Assembly (NCBI RefSeq): GCF_003259845.1
Contig: NZ_QLMJ01000009.1
Coordinates: forward strand, 62,001-126,000
Direction of reading: 5' to 3'
Length of the DNA stretch: 64,000 bases
Origin: Actinoplanes lutulentus
GTDB lineage: Bacteria > Actinomycetota > Actinomycetes > Mycobacteriales > Micromonosporaceae
The notes under the pieces were generated by a model. The model was not told where the DNA came from, ran no database searches, and was given only the letters and a program-made list of their open reading frames with translations. Positions 23,825 through 33,611 of this stretch are shown one piece after another (the first letter of the stretch is position 1; each line of letters starts with the position of its first letter). Made by a program: the position numbers and the translations under genes.

Positions 23825-25134
23825 GCCGCGTTTTCGGCATCGAGCTGCGTCGCTCGGCGGCGTTCGGGTCCGCACTGATTCTGCTGGTGGTGGGCGTACT
23901 GGCGCTGTACTTCGCCGAGGGGATCGGCTTCTCCGACGGGTGGATGCAGCTGGCCATGACGCAGCGGCTCTACCTCGCCCTGCTCTGGCCGCTCGCTCTC
24001 GCGGCCGGAGCCTGGCAGGCCCGGCGCGAACACCGGTCGAAAGTGGGTGAGTTGTTTGCGAGCACCCCGCGCCCGGTCGCGCAGCGGGCGCTGCCCGCCC
24101 TCGGCGTGATGGCGGTCGCGGTGATCGCCGCCTACCTGGCGATGAGTATCGCCGGCGGGCTGTGGATCGTCGCGACCGCCCGATATCTGCCGCTCGCGGT
24201 CTTCGCGGTCACCGCTGTCGGCGTGCTGTCGCTGATCGCGGCGGTCTGGCTCGGCCTGGCGATCGGCCGTCTGCTGCCGTGGCCGGTGACCGCTCCGGCG
24301 GCGGCCGTCGCCGGGCTCGGGCTGCTGCTGAGCCTTCCCGGCGCGACGCGGCCCCGAGGCTGGCTGGCCCTGGTCTTCTCGCCGATCTACGAGATGAACA
24401 TGCCGGATGCCTTCGGCGACGTTCCCGGCCGGGTCAGCGCGGCGCAGGCCATCTGGCTCGGCGCCCTGGCGGTGACCGCCGTGATGCTCTTCGCGTCCAC
24501 CGGCTGGCGTCTGCGGGTGGCGGCGGTACTGCCGGTGGCTCTGGGCGCGGCGCTGGCGATCGCGGTGATGCCGCACGGGGACCGGGTCGTGGTCAGCGCG
24601 ATCGACCCGGTCGCCAAGGAGCTGGTCTGTGCGGAGCGGGTGTGCCTCAGCCGGGTACACACCGGACTGCGCTCCGAGATCGCCGGTCCGGCCGCCGACG
24701 GCCTCGCGGTGCTGGCGAAGCTGCCGGACGCGCCGGCCCTGGTGCACGAGGACACCAGTACGTTCGTCCCGGACGCTTTCCCGCGATGGCGTACCGACGT
24801 GGTGTTCCTGCGGGTCGACGCCGGCACCGACGGTCACCTCGCGAACCAGGACAGCGTGCAGGCCGAGGTGGTCGCCGGGGCGTTCGCCAGCGATTTCACC
24901 TGCGCCGACGCCGCACCGGCGGCGGACCGGTACGCGGCCGCCTACTGGCTGATCGGACGTGAGCCGGTGGCCGACCCGGACGCCTTCGCCGACGACGTCG
25001 CCCTGACCGCGGTGCTGTGGAAGAACCTGCGCGAGATGCCCGCCGACGATGCCCAGGCCCGGGTGACAGCGCTGCGCCAGGCCGCGCTGACCTGCTCGGC
25101 CGGCGACGGACTGTTCCCCCAGGACAAGCCATGA
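23821..25134 (+). CDS. ABC transporter permease with extracytoplasmic C-terminal domain
   Basis: 437 aa; ATGA overlap with the ATPase gene. About seven hydrophobic segments occupy residues 10-265 (SALILLVVGVLALYFAEGIG first), then about 170 residues of soluble sequence with four cysteines (KELVCAERVCLSR, FTCADAA, LTCSAGDG), probably outside the cell. Likely the main membrane subunit of the exporter; the soluble domain may sense or release substrate. Confidence 0.85.
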   Translation: MSRVFGIELRRSAAFGSALILLVVGVLALYFAEGIGFSDGWMQLAMTQRLYLALLWPLALAAGAWQARREHRSKVGELFASTPRPVAQRALPALGVMAVAVIAAYLAMSIAGGLWIVATARYLPLAVFAVTAVGVLSLIAAVWLGLAIGRLLPWPVTAPAAAVAGLGLLLSLPGATRPRGWLALVFSPIYEMNMPDAFGDVPGRVSAAQAIWLGALAVTAVMLFASTGWRLRVAAVLPVALGAALAIAVMPHGDRVVVSAIDPVAKELVCAERVCLSRVHTGLRSEIAGPAADGLAVLAKLPDAPALVHEDTSTFVPDAFPRWRTDVVFLRVDAGTDGHLANQDSVQAEVVAGAFASDFTCADAAPAADRYAAAYWLIGREPVADPDAFADDVALTAVLWKNLREMPADDAQARVTALRQAALTCSAGDGLFPQDKP

Positions 25135-25736
25135 GGTTCCTGACCCTGTACCTGCGCTCCCGGCGCGCCCCGATCGCGCTGGCCGGCGCGGTCGCCGTCA
25201 CGGTGCTGATGTGGACGCTGTTGTCGGTGTTCTCGGACAGCCCGGAAGCCGACGTACCGATGGTGATCCTGACGGTTCTGCTGCTGGTGGCGGCGCTGAC
25301 CGCCACCCTCGGCGGGCCGGACGACGCCTTGGAGGCGACCGCCGCGCTCTCCTGGCCGCCGCGCCGGATCGCCCATCTGCTGGTGGCGTTCCTGGTGGTG
25401 ACCGGGTTGATCCTTCTCACCCAGGCGACCGGGGCGCGGTTCGGGCCGGGCTGGCTGGTGATCCGCGACGCGGCCGGGCTGCTCGGGCTGACCGCGCTGT
25501 GCGCCGCGACGATCGGTGTCGCGAAGGCCTGGTTCCTGCCGCTGGGCTGGACCTTCGCGGCGGCGCTGTTCCCGCAGGCGGATCCGCTCGCCGGCCGGGT
25601 GCTGACGTGGCAGGCGCAGGCGCCGGAGAGCACCGCTGCGGCGGTGACGGCCGGGCTGTTCGCGGTCGCGGGGATCGTGGCCTACGGCGTGGCCGGGCCG
25701 GTGCGGCGAGCGCCCGCCGAGGCCGCACAGCAATAG
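25131..25736 (+). CDS. Second membrane subunit of the ABC operon
   Basis: 201 aa; ATG overlaps the permease stop (ATGA). Five to six hydrophobic segments (for example AGAVAVTVLMWTLLSVF and IAHLLVAFLVVTGLILLTQA). No enzymatic motif. Being the last coupled gene of the sigma-anti-sigma-ABC operon, it is best read as an accessory permease. Convergent with the giant secreted-protein gene that ends at 25766. Confidence 0.8.
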   Translation: MRFLTLYLRSRRAPIALAGAVAVTVLMWTLLSVFSDSPEADVPMVILTVLLLVAALTATLGGPDDALEATAALSWPPRRIAHLLVAFLVVTGLILLTQATGARFGPGWLVIRDAAGLLGLTALCAATIGVAKAWFLPLGWTFAAALFPQADPLAGRVLTWQAQAPESTAAAVTAGLFAVAGIVAYGVAGPVRRAPAEAAQQ

Positions 25737-25765
25737 CCGGCGGCTTCGGCGGGCGCGTCGAACTC

Positions 25766-28700
25766 CTAGTGACCGGTTTCGGTCGGGTGGTTCAGCGGCT
25801 TCGCGTCGCTGGTGATGCCGACGCCGCTCAGCACCGGCGACGTGCCGCCGTTGCCGCTGGTCAGCTCGGCCCGGTACTGCGCGTACCGGGATCCGCCGGT
25901 GACCTTGCCGTTCTGGCCGACGAGTTTCCAGCCGGTCCAGCCCGCTCCCGGGGTGGAGGTGCTGCCGGTGCGGACGTAGAGCCGCACCGCGGCGCCGGAC
26001 GGAACGGATGCCTGGTACGACAACCGGTCCCAGTTGACCATCTGGCCCGCGTCGAGCACCCGGGACACCAGGGTGCCGGTGCGTGCCTTGGCGTTCAGGC
26101 GTACGCCGTCCGCGTTGACCGTGGTGCGGGTCTCCGTTCCGGTGCGCTGGCCGGCGACCGTGTGGTCGGCGACACCGGCCGCCGTCGAGACGAACGTGGT
26201 CCACCGCGAGGTCGACACGTTGCCCGACTCGTCGACGCTGCGCACCCGGTACTTGTACCTGGTCCGCGGCTCCAGCCCGGTGACCACCGCGCTGTGCCTC
26301 GTGCCGGACTCGTCGGCCGGCAGCGCGGTGAAGCCCTCGACCTCGAGGGTTCCGGCGGCCGGCTCGTTGGTGGTCCAGGAGACCGTCGCCGTGCCGTCCG
26401 GACGGGACAACGCGGTCACCTTGGCGTTCGCCGGGGCCTTCTTGTCCACCGTGCCGGTGACGAGTTTCCGTACCGGCGAAACGGTGGTCCGGCCGTCCGG
26501 TGCGGTCGCCCGGGCCCGGTACCAGTAGGTGGTGCCGGCCGTGAGCCCGGTGAGCTCCACGGTCCGCTCGGTCGCCTGCGTGCCGTCGACGACCTGAGAC
26601 GTCAGTGCGGTGGCGCTCGTACCGTACTCAACGGCGATCTTGCTGGACAGCGTGCCGGCCAGGGTGACCTCGGCGGTCGTCGCGTCGGTTTCCTGGACGG
26701 TCGCGGTCACCGACGGTACGGCCGCGGCCGCGCCGTAGGTGGCGAGATGCGCGCCGGACGCGGCGGTGAACATCGCGTACTCAACGCCCTTGATCGTCGT
26801 CCGGGTGAACGACACCGGTGTGCCCGCGCGGGTCAGCGTGGCCAGCGTCCGGCCACCCGGGCCGAGCGTCGGGACCATGCCGGTCAGCCCGGTGGCGCCG
26901 GCACCGACGTTCACCGTGAACGCCAGGTTGTCACCCGACCAGGAGATGCCCGAGTACGACGAAGCGTTGCGGCCGTCGGTCCAGGTCAGCAGCTGTTTGG
27001 CGGTGATGATCGGTACGTTGCGGGCCTGGGCCGAGGCGAGCAGCGCATCACTCTGGTACTCGGTGGAGAGGTCGGTGTGCATGTTCGCCGTGAAGGCGCC
27101 GTAGTAACCCTCCGCACCGAGCGCCCGGTCGAGCAGGGTGTTCACCGTGTACGGGTAACTCTGGCCGGACTCGTCGGTCATCTGCGTGGCGGCCTGGTAC
27201 ACGTCGATGAGCCCGCCGGTCTTGGCGGAGAAGCGCATCGGCATGCCGGAGCCGGTCATGAAGCCCGGCCGGTCGGCGACCCAGGACGCGGGCCAGTAGT
27301 AGTAGTTCGTGTCGAGCCGGATCCCGTTGGACAGCTCGGTGCTCGCCTGACTGGACCAGTCCGACCAGACGATGCAGTGCGTGCGGTTGGTGACCGGTGC
27401 CGGCACGCCGGTGTACTTCGAGCGGAACGTGGTCAGCTGGTTCGTGTAGAAACCGGCCACCGAGCTCGCCGTGTAGTCGGCGCAGTCGGTGTTGACGTGC
27501 AGGCCGACCTCGAAGCCCCGGGATTGGTAATTCGTCGCCTGCGTGCTGGTCAGCGGCGTGTTCGGGAAGATGTACGACGTGTACCGGGCGCACTGCCAGT
27601 CCTCGACGACGCAGTTGGCCGGGCTGTTCGCCGCGTACTGGTCGAACCGGCCGGCCGTGCCGTTGTTGGCGTGGTCGTCACCGGTGGCGACCACGACCGC
27701 CTTGAGGCTGCGCGGGAAGTACCAGAACTTCGGCAGCGGCTTGCGGTCGAGGTTCATCGCGCCGATTAGGTTCGCCAGCAGCCGCTGCTGCTCGTCGGCC
27801 TGCGGCACGGCGACCTTCGCGAGATCGACCCAGTCGGCGCTGCTGCCGCCGAAGTACAGGTCGTCGGATCGCCGCGGCGAGGAGCCGTCACGTTCCTGGC
27901 CGTCCCAGGCCGGGTTGCCCTGCCGGGTGTAGACCAGCGACTGTGCCAGGTCGAACGTGAACGCCGCCGCCTGGCCGCCGTTGCTGCCCACATCGACCAG
28001 CGACACCGCCGGGTTGGTGGTGGCCGCGGTCGCGGTGGAGTACAGCGTGGCGACCGAGCGGGCGCCGTTCAGCGTGTACCGGTCGGCGATGCCGTGGTAC
28101 TGGATCGTCTGATCGGTGATGCCCGCGCCGGGCGACGAGGTCGTGTCGACCTTGAGGTATCCCTCGGCGAGCGTGGTGGTCGAGGTGGTGAGCCCGAGCA
28201 GGCCGGCCAGCTGCTTGTCCGGCCGGAACGCGACCAGGTTGCCGCCCGCGTTCACCCAGGTGGTGAACATGGTGACCTGGGCCGCGGTGAGCGTGGCCGG
28301 TCCGAGCAGCACGACGTCGTACTGGCTCAGCGTGGTCGCGGTGACGCCGGTCAGGTCGGCCGTGGTGAACTCGTTGAGGCCTTCGGTACGCAGCACCTCG
28401 GCCAGGAACGGGGTGAACCCCGACGCCGCCGACTTGATCACGAGCACCGGGCCGCCGGGACCCTGGTCAGGCGGCGGCGGTGGCGCGGCCGCACTGGTGA
28501 ACGTCCAGGTGACCGGTGTCATCAGGTTCCCGGCGGCATCCCGGGCGCCGCTCACCGAGGCCGTGAACGCGGTCGAGTACGCCAGCGCCGCCGACGGGGT
28601 GAACGTGGCAGTGGCGGTGCCCGCGTCGTACGCGGTGGCACCGGCGACCGCGCCGGCCGGGCCGGTCAGCGTCACCACCGCACCGGAGACCGGCTCGCTG

Positions 28701-30166
28701 AAGTTCGCGGTGACGGCCGTGGTGGCCGGCACGCCGGTGGCGCCGGCGGCCGGGGCGCGACCGGTCAGGGCCGGCGCCACCGTGTCGGCGGCGGTGGTGT
28801 TGAAGACGACGTCGACCCAGTAGTTGGTCGACTGGTAACTGCCGTCCGGGAACGCGCTGGCGCCGTACTTGTAGACGCCGTTGCTGCCGGCGATCGTGCT
28901 CAGCGGGCCCCGGGTCACCGCGGTGGCGAGGCCGTTGCTGGTGGCCGCGTAGAAGCCCGCGTCGGTGTGGTACGACGCCACGTACGTGGTGTTCGCCGTG
29001 ACCGGGACCGGGTTGGGCAGCGTGGCGGTCTGCCAGCCGGTGGCGCTCTCCCCGGTGAACGTGACCTGGGACAGCCGGGTGGTGCCGGTGCTGTTCCAGA
29101 GTGAGCCGAGGTGTGTCCCGGTGTTGCCGGAACCCTTGTAGAACTTCAGGCCGGTGATGTACCCGGCGCTGTTCGACCGGAACTTCACCCCGACCTCGAC
29201 GGCGCTGTTGTCGGCGACCGCGGGGGTGGCCGGCGTCGCGGTGGCCGGCCAGATCGTGCACGGGCAGGCCGAGCTGGACGAGTCCAGGGTGGTGAACGAC
29301 CACGAGGACGCGGTCATCGTGTTCCCGGCGGTGTCCCTGGCCCCGCTGACCGTGGCGGTGTACACGGTCGACGTGGTGAGCGCGCTCGACGGCGTGAACG
29401 TGACGGTCCGGGTGCCGGCGTCGTACCCGGTCGTGCCGGCCACGGTGGTGCTGCCGGCCCGCAGCGCGACGGCTGCCGTACCGGTCTGCAGCGGCTCGTT
29501 GAAGGTGGCGCTGACCGTCGTCGCGGCGGCCACGCCGGTGGCGCCGGAGGCCGGGGATGTGCCGGTGACCGTGGGCGGCGTCGTGTCGGTGACGCTGGAG
29601 TTGAATACGACGTCGACCCAGTAGTTGGTCGACTGCCACGAGCTGTTCGGGAAACCGCCGCCGGTGCCGTACCGGTAGACGCCGTTGACCCCGTCCGTCC
29701 CGTTGCGCAGCGCGTGCAGCGGCGCGTTGTCCACGCCGGCCGTCGCGAATGCGTTGCCGTCGGCGGCGTACCGGCCGTTGGGCGCGTAGTACGACGCGAC
29801 GTACGTGGTGTTCGCGCTGATCGCGATCGGGTTGGCGAACGTGGCGGTCTGCCAGCCGGATGCGGACTCACCGGTGAACACGACGCTGCCCCGGTTCACG
29901 CCGGCCGCGTCCCACAGGTTGCCGACGTGCGTACCGGTGTTGGTGGCGCCCTTGTAGAAGCGCACCCCGGTGACGAAACCGTCGGTGTCCGAGCGGAACT
30001 TCACGCCGACCTCGACGGCGTCGGTGTCCGCTTCGGACGGGTTGGCCGGCACCGCTGTGCTCGGCCAGATCGAACAGGGACAGGTGGCGGCGAGTGCCGC
30101 CTCCGGGGCGACGAGCAGCCCGGCCACCAGGACCAGGCATGCCGCCAGCTTTGACAACAATTTCAA
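25766..30166 (-). CDS. Giant secreted protein: DUF4082/Big_5 units, deacetylase-like core, FN3 repeats (1466 aa)
   Basis: I place the start at TTG 30166 because GGAG lies 9 bases upstream, overlapping the stop of the preceding gene; it gives a perfect signal peptide (MKLLSKLAACLVLVAGLLVA, EAALAA). Order: DUF4082 (about 28-190, starting CPCSIW), Big_5 Ig-like (195-285, PPTVTGTSPASGATGV), DUF4082 (290-445), Big_5 (450-540), an alpha/beta region like ThuA or glutamine-amidotransferase folds (VLVIKSAASGFTPF), a deacetylase-like core (VVVATGDDHANNG, GFEVGLHVNTDC) near 740-1060, then three FN3-like domains and a C-terminal beta domain. The DDH and H pairs suggest a metal-dependent carbohydrate esterase or hydrolase. 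Coupled to the next gene upstream. Confidence 0.8.
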   Translation of the reverse strand: MKLLSKLAACLVLVAGLLVAPEAALAATCPCSIWPSTAVPANPSEADTDAVEVGVKFRSDTDGFVTGVRFYKGATNTGTHVGNLWDAAGVNRGSVVFTGESASGWQTATFANPIAISANTTYVASYYAPNGRYAADGNAFATAGVDNAPLHALRNGTDGVNGVYRYGTGGGFPNSSWQSTNYWVDVVFNSSVTDTTPPTVTGTSPASGATGVAAATTVSATFNEPLQTGTAAVALRAGSTTVAGTTGYDAGTRTVTFTPSSALTTSTVYTATVSGARDTAGNTMTASSWSFTTLDSSSSACPCTIWPATATPATPAVADNSAVEVGVKFRSNSAGYITGLKFYKGSGNTGTHLGSLWNSTGTTRLSQVTFTGESATGWQTATLPNPVPVTANTTYVASYHTDAGFYAATSNGLATAVTRGPLSTIAGSNGVYKYGASAFPDGSYQSTNYWVDVVFNTTAADTVAPALTGRAPAAGATGVPATTAVTANFSEPVSGAVVTLTGPAGAVAGATAYDAGTATATFTPSAALAYSTAFTASVSGARDAAGNLMTPVTWTFTSAAAPPPPPDQGPGGPVLVIKSAASGFTPFLAEVLRTEGLNEFTTADLTGVTATTLSQYDVVLLGPATLTAAQVTMFTTWVNAGGNLVAFRPDKQLAGLLGLTTSTTTLAEGYLKVDTTSSPGAGITDQTIQYHGIADRYTLNGARSVATLYSTATAATTNPAVSLVDVGSNGGQAAAFTFDLAQSLVYTRQGNPAWDGQERDGSSPRRSDDLYFGGSSADWVDLAKVAVPQADEQQRLLANLIGAMNLDRKPLPKFWYFPRSLKAVVVATGDDHANNGTAGRFDQYAANSPANCVVEDWQCARYTSYIFPNTPLTSTQATNYQSRGFEVGLHVNTDCADYTASSVAGFYTNQLTTFRSKYTGVPAPVTNRTHCIVWSDWSSQASTELSNGIRLDTNYYYWPASWVADRPGFMTGSGMPMRFSAKTGGLIDVYQAATQMTDESGQSYPYTVNTLLDRALGAEGYYGAFTANMHTDLSTEYQSDALLASAQARNVPIITAKQLLTWTDGRNASSYSGISWSGDNLAFTVNVGAGATGLTGMVPTLGPGGRTLATLTRAGTPVSFTRTTIKGVEYAMFTAASGAHLATYGAAAAVPSVTATVQETDATTAEVTLAGTLSSKIAVEYGTSATALTSQVVDGTQATERTVELTGLTAGTTYWYRARATAPDGRTTVSPVRKLVTGTVDKKAPANAKVTALSRPDGTATVSWTTNEPAAGTLEVEGFTALPADESGTRHSAVVTGLEPRTRYKYRVRSVDESGNVSTSRWTTFVSTAAGVADHTVAGQRTGTETRTTVNADGVRLNAKARTGTLVSRVLDAGQMVNWDRLSYQASVPSGAAVRLYVRTGSTSTPGAGWTGWKLVGQNGKVTGGSRYAQYRAELTSGNGGTSPVLSGVGITSDAKPLNHPTETGH

Positions 30167-30179
30167 GAGCGCACGCTCC

Positions 30180-33100
30180 TCAGGCGGCTGGTGTGAAGAC
30201 GACATCGACCCAGTAGTTGGCCGACTGCCATGAGCTGTTCGGGAAGCCCCCGCCGCTGCCGTACCGATAGAGCCCGTTGGCGCCGTCGGTGCCGTCCCGC
30301 AACGCGTGCAGCGGGCCGTTGTCGGCACCGGCGCTCGCGAAGAAGCCGGTGTCCGCGGCGTACCGGCCGACCGGCGCGTAGTACGACACGACGTACGTGG
30401 TGTTCGCGGTGATCGCCACCGGTGTCGCGAACGTGGCGGTCTGCCAGCCGGTTGCCGTCTCGCCGCCGAAGGTGACCGTGCCGAGCTGCGTGCCGCTCGA
30501 ACTCCACAGGTGGCCGACGTGCGTACCGCTGTTGCCGGTGCCCTTGTAGAACCGGACGCCGGTGACCGTGCCGGCCACGTCGGAGCGGAACCGCATGCCG
30601 AGCTCGACCGCGGCGGTCTCCGGATCGGCCGCCACACCCGGCACCGCGGTGGCCGGCCAGACCGAGTAACTCGTGCCGGTCGGCGGCGGCGCCGCGGTGG
30701 TGAACGACCAGGACGCCGGCGCCATCGTGTTGCCGGCGGTGTCCTTCGCCCCGCTGACCGTCGCGGTGTACGTGGTGCTCGTGGCGAGCTGCGCCGACGG
30801 CGTGAACGTGGCCGTGTTCGTCGCCGCGTTGTACAGCGTCGTGCCGGACACGCCGGCCACCGTGAGACTGACCGTGGAGCTCTGCACCGGCTCACTGAAC
30901 GCGGCGGCCACCGTGGTCGTCCGCGCCACACCGGTCGCCCCCGAGGCCGGCGTCCGCGTCGTCACGGTCGGCGCCGTGGTGTCCGGCGTGGCGGCGCCCG
31001 GGTTGAAGACCACGTCGACGTAGTAGTTGGCGCTCTCCCACGACTCGGTCGGGAAGCCGGTGCCGTACCGGTAGATGCCGTTGACCCCGTCCACGCCGTC
31101 GCGCAGCGCGTGCAGCGGCGCGTTGTCGACACCGGCCGTCGCGAACGCCCCGGTGTCACCGGCGTAGTGGCCGTTCGGCGCGTAGTACGACACGACGTAC
31201 GTGGTGTTCGCCGCCAGCGTCACCGGCGTGGACAGGGCGGCCTGCTGCCAGCCGGACGCCGTCTCACCGCTGAACGTGACCGTCGCGAGCTGCGTGCCGG
31301 TGTTCGACCACAACCGGCCGACGTGCGTGCCGGTGTTGGTGGCGGCCTTGTAGAACCGGATCGCGCTGACCGTGCCGGCCACGTCGGTACGGAATCGCAG
31401 CCCCACCTCGGTGCCGGTGCCGTCCGGGTCGGCCGGCGTGTTCGGCGTGATCGCCGAGCCCCAGATGCTGCACGGACAGGTACGCGCCCCCACGGTGACC
31501 GCCCGGGTCGCCTCGGCGCCCACGTTGCCGCTGTCGTCGGTGGCCCGCACCTTGATCGTCGTCGCGCCGGTGGTGCCCGGCGTCCAGGTGTACGTCCACG
31601 CCGCGCGCCCGTTCGCCGGGTGCCAGCTGGTGCCGTTGTCGGTGGAGACCTCGACGCCGCCGACCACACCGCCGCCGGTGTCGGTCGCGGTGCCGGAGAT
31701 CGCCGTCGGGGTGCCGGACTGGACCGTCGTGCCGGCGGCCGGCGCGGTGATCGCCGCGGCCGGCGCCACCGTGTCGGTGGAGGCGGTGGCCAGCGTCAGA
31801 CCGGACTGCAGGGTGCCGGGCTGCGCGCCCATGTCGGCCAGGAAGTTGACGGTGGCCTGCTTGATCGGGGTGCTGGCCGCGCCGGAGCCGCGGTCGTGGT
31901 TGCTGTCCAGGCCCCAGGACCACTGCACGGTGCCGGCGCCGAAGACCAGGGCGCCGCTCGCCGCCCGGTACATCGTCATGTTGTGGGTGGCGCTGCCGGT
32001 CGCGTACGTGGATCCCCAGTCCTGCAGCACGTCGAGCCCGGAGGCGGACGTGGTGGACAGCCGGAACAGCCCGCGCGGCCGGAACCCGTTGTCCTCGTCG
32101 ATGTCCCACTCGTAACCGACGGTCCCGGTGCCCAGTGTCGCGGTGGCGCCGGCCGACTGGGTGGCGACAGTGGTACCGCGCCAGAACCGCATCTTGCCGT
32201 CGGCGGCAGGCACCTGCAGGTTCACCGTGCCGGCGTTGACCTCGAAGTTGGTGCCGGTCAGCGCGTTCTCCGGGCGGTTGCCGTCGGACGGCGGGCTGAA
32301 CCGCGGGTCACGCCAGGTGCCGGTCCAGGTCGAGGTCGGGTCGATCTTCCCGCCCGCGTGGGTCTCCTTGTACGCGACCATCGTGCGGTACGAGTCCTCC
32401 CAGCGGGTCTTCCAGAACACCTCGTTGCCGCTGAGGAACGCCAGGTTCAGCCCGGCGTCGCGAGCCGCTTCGACGTTGTCGCGCTGAGCGCCCGACCAGT
32501 ACTCGTCGTGGCCGACCGACAGGAACGCCTTGTGGTTGGTCAGCAGGCCGCCGCTGCGGTCGGCGTCGACACCGGCGATGTAGCTGACGTCGTAGCCGTT
32601 CGCCTCCATCCACCGCACCATCGGGTACTCGGCGTTGAAGACGGCGTCCTCGGGACCGGTCCCGCGCGTGGTGATCGGCCGGTTGTAGCTCACCTTGTAC
32701 GCGCGCCCGACCGGCGAACCCACGTACAGGCTGTTGCCGCCGTACTGGTTGTAGGCCTGCCAGGTCGAGTCGGAGGTCTGGAAGACGACGTCCGAGTGGC
32801 TGGCGTCGTTGCGCACCACGAACACGATGTGGCTGGCGCCGGACGTGCCGTCGGTACGCACGAGCCGGGCGAAGTAGATGCCGGAGACCGCGCTCGACGG
32901 CACCGCCCACGACGCGGAGACCGCCCAGTTGCCGCAGTCGACCAGGCCGGTGGCGGCCTGGCTCATGCAGTTGGGCTGGGTCTGCTGCCCGACCGGATTG
33001 ACCGTCGTGATGAGCCGTGCGCCGTTTCCGGCGTAATAACCCATCCGGTAGATGTCGAGCCGATACGACGTCGCCGAGGATTTGATTTTGAAATTGACCG

Positions 33101-33338
33101 TTTCGCCGACATTGACACTGATCTGAGTGCTGAATCCCTGAATGGCGTCGCTACCGGCGCCGGAAACGTCCCAAGTGCTCTTCGGTGTGCCGGTCTTGGT
33201 GTTCTCGCAGGCGATCGGATTGATCAGCGGCGCGCACGCGTCAGCGGCGGCCGGACCGGCCCCGACGACGGCCGCACCCGCGACGACCAGCGTGACGACC
33301 AGTAACAGCCGTAACCGGAATGAGTTGAGATGACGCAC
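30180..33338 (-). CDS. Secreted N,N-dimethylformamidase-beta-like domain protein with Ig and DUF4082 units (1052 aa)
   Basis: Start GTG 33338 (9 bases after GGGGGAG) gives a signal peptide ending AGPAAA. Residues about 50-500 match the DMFA2 C-terminal-like domain: GETVNFKIKSSATSYRLDIY then RMGYYAGNG, YNRPITTRG, YPMVRWMEANGYDVSYIAGV, SVGHDEYWSGAQRDN and FLSGNEVFWKTRWE. In this family the fold is glutamine-amidotransferase-like and the function is often carbohydrate- or envelope-related, not DMF degradation. Then an Ig-like domain (TDTGGGVVGGVEVSTDNGTS), DUF4082, Big_5 and a second DUF4082. Shares repeat units with the gene downstream, which starts 13 bases after its stop. Confidence 0.85.
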   Translation of the reverse strand: MRHLNSFRLRLLLVVTLVVAGAAVVGAGPAAADACAPLINPIACENTKTGTPKSTWDVSGAGSDAIQGFSTQISVNVGETVNFKIKSSATSYRLDIYRMGYYAGNGARLITTVNPVGQQTQPNCMSQAATGLVDCGNWAVSASWAVPSSAVSGIYFARLVRTDGTSGASHIVFVVRNDASHSDVVFQTSDSTWQAYNQYGGNSLYVGSPVGRAYKVSYNRPITTRGTGPEDAVFNAEYPMVRWMEANGYDVSYIAGVDADRSGGLLTNHKAFLSVGHDEYWSGAQRDNVEAARDAGLNLAFLSGNEVFWKTRWEDSYRTMVAYKETHAGGKIDPTSTWTGTWRDPRFSPPSDGNRPENALTGTNFEVNAGTVNLQVPAADGKMRFWRGTTVATQSAGATATLGTGTVGYEWDIDEDNGFRPRGLFRLSTTSASGLDVLQDWGSTYATGSATHNMTMYRAASGALVFGAGTVQWSWGLDSNHDRGSGAASTPIKQATVNFLADMGAQPGTLQSGLTLATASTDTVAPAAAITAPAAGTTVQSGTPTAISGTATDTGGGVVGGVEVSTDNGTSWHPANGRAAWTYTWTPGTTGATTIKVRATDDSGNVGAEATRAVTVGARTCPCSIWGSAITPNTPADPDGTGTEVGLRFRTDVAGTVSAIRFYKAATNTGTHVGRLWSNTGTQLATVTFSGETASGWQQAALSTPVTLAANTTYVVSYYAPNGHYAGDTGAFATAGVDNAPLHALRDGVDGVNGIYRYGTGFPTESWESANYYVDVVFNPGAATPDTTAPTVTTRTPASGATGVARTTTVAAAFSEPVQSSTVSLTVAGVSGTTLYNAATNTATFTPSAQLATSTTYTATVSGAKDTAGNTMAPASWSFTTAAPPPTGTSYSVWPATAVPGVAADPETAAVELGMRFRSDVAGTVTGVRFYKGTGNSGTHVGHLWSSSGTQLGTVTFGGETATGWQTATFATPVAITANTTYVVSYYAPVGRYAADTGFFASAGADNGPLHALRDGTDGANGLYRYGSGGGFPNSSWQSANYWVDVVFTPAA

Positions 33339-33416
33339 CGGAATCGTCTCCCCCGCGCTTGATAGGGATTGAAAAAGAACACCACAGCGAATCATGGGAA
33401 TACGTGAACGCAGTAT

Positions 33417-33434
33417 CTGTCGGTCACCCGACAG
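33417..33434. promoter_or_regulatory. Hairpin in divergent intergenic region
   Basis: CTGTCGG-TCAC-CCGACAG, a perfect 7-base inverted repeat, lies between the divergent genes starting at 33338 and 33612. It is a candidate operator or mRNA hairpin; the rest of 33339-33611 shows no gene. Confidence 0.4.
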
Positions 33435-33611
33435 CCCCGGCCGTGGTGGGCGAAGTGCGAATTTAGTCGGCCCGGTCAGTTCCATGATCTTGGCCAGTCC
33501 GGATCAAAAGACCCGCCGATCAGAGGATTTCCCAACGCTCCCGGCCGCCGTAGAAGCCGCCGCGCACCCTCCGATACGGTCTCTGCGGCGAACGGACCGG
33601 GGAGGATTCGC

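Noticed and set aside
25211..27769. 852-codon + strand frame across the ABC subunit and the giant secreted gene
   Set aside because: Runs through two genuine genes in other frames, no domain or ribosome site, composition is typical of a GC-bias shadow.
30306..33305. 999-codon + strand frame antisense to the DMFA2-like gene
   Set aside because: Shadow of the real minus-strand gene; repeated Arg/Gly motifs arise from the complement of the DUF4082 units.
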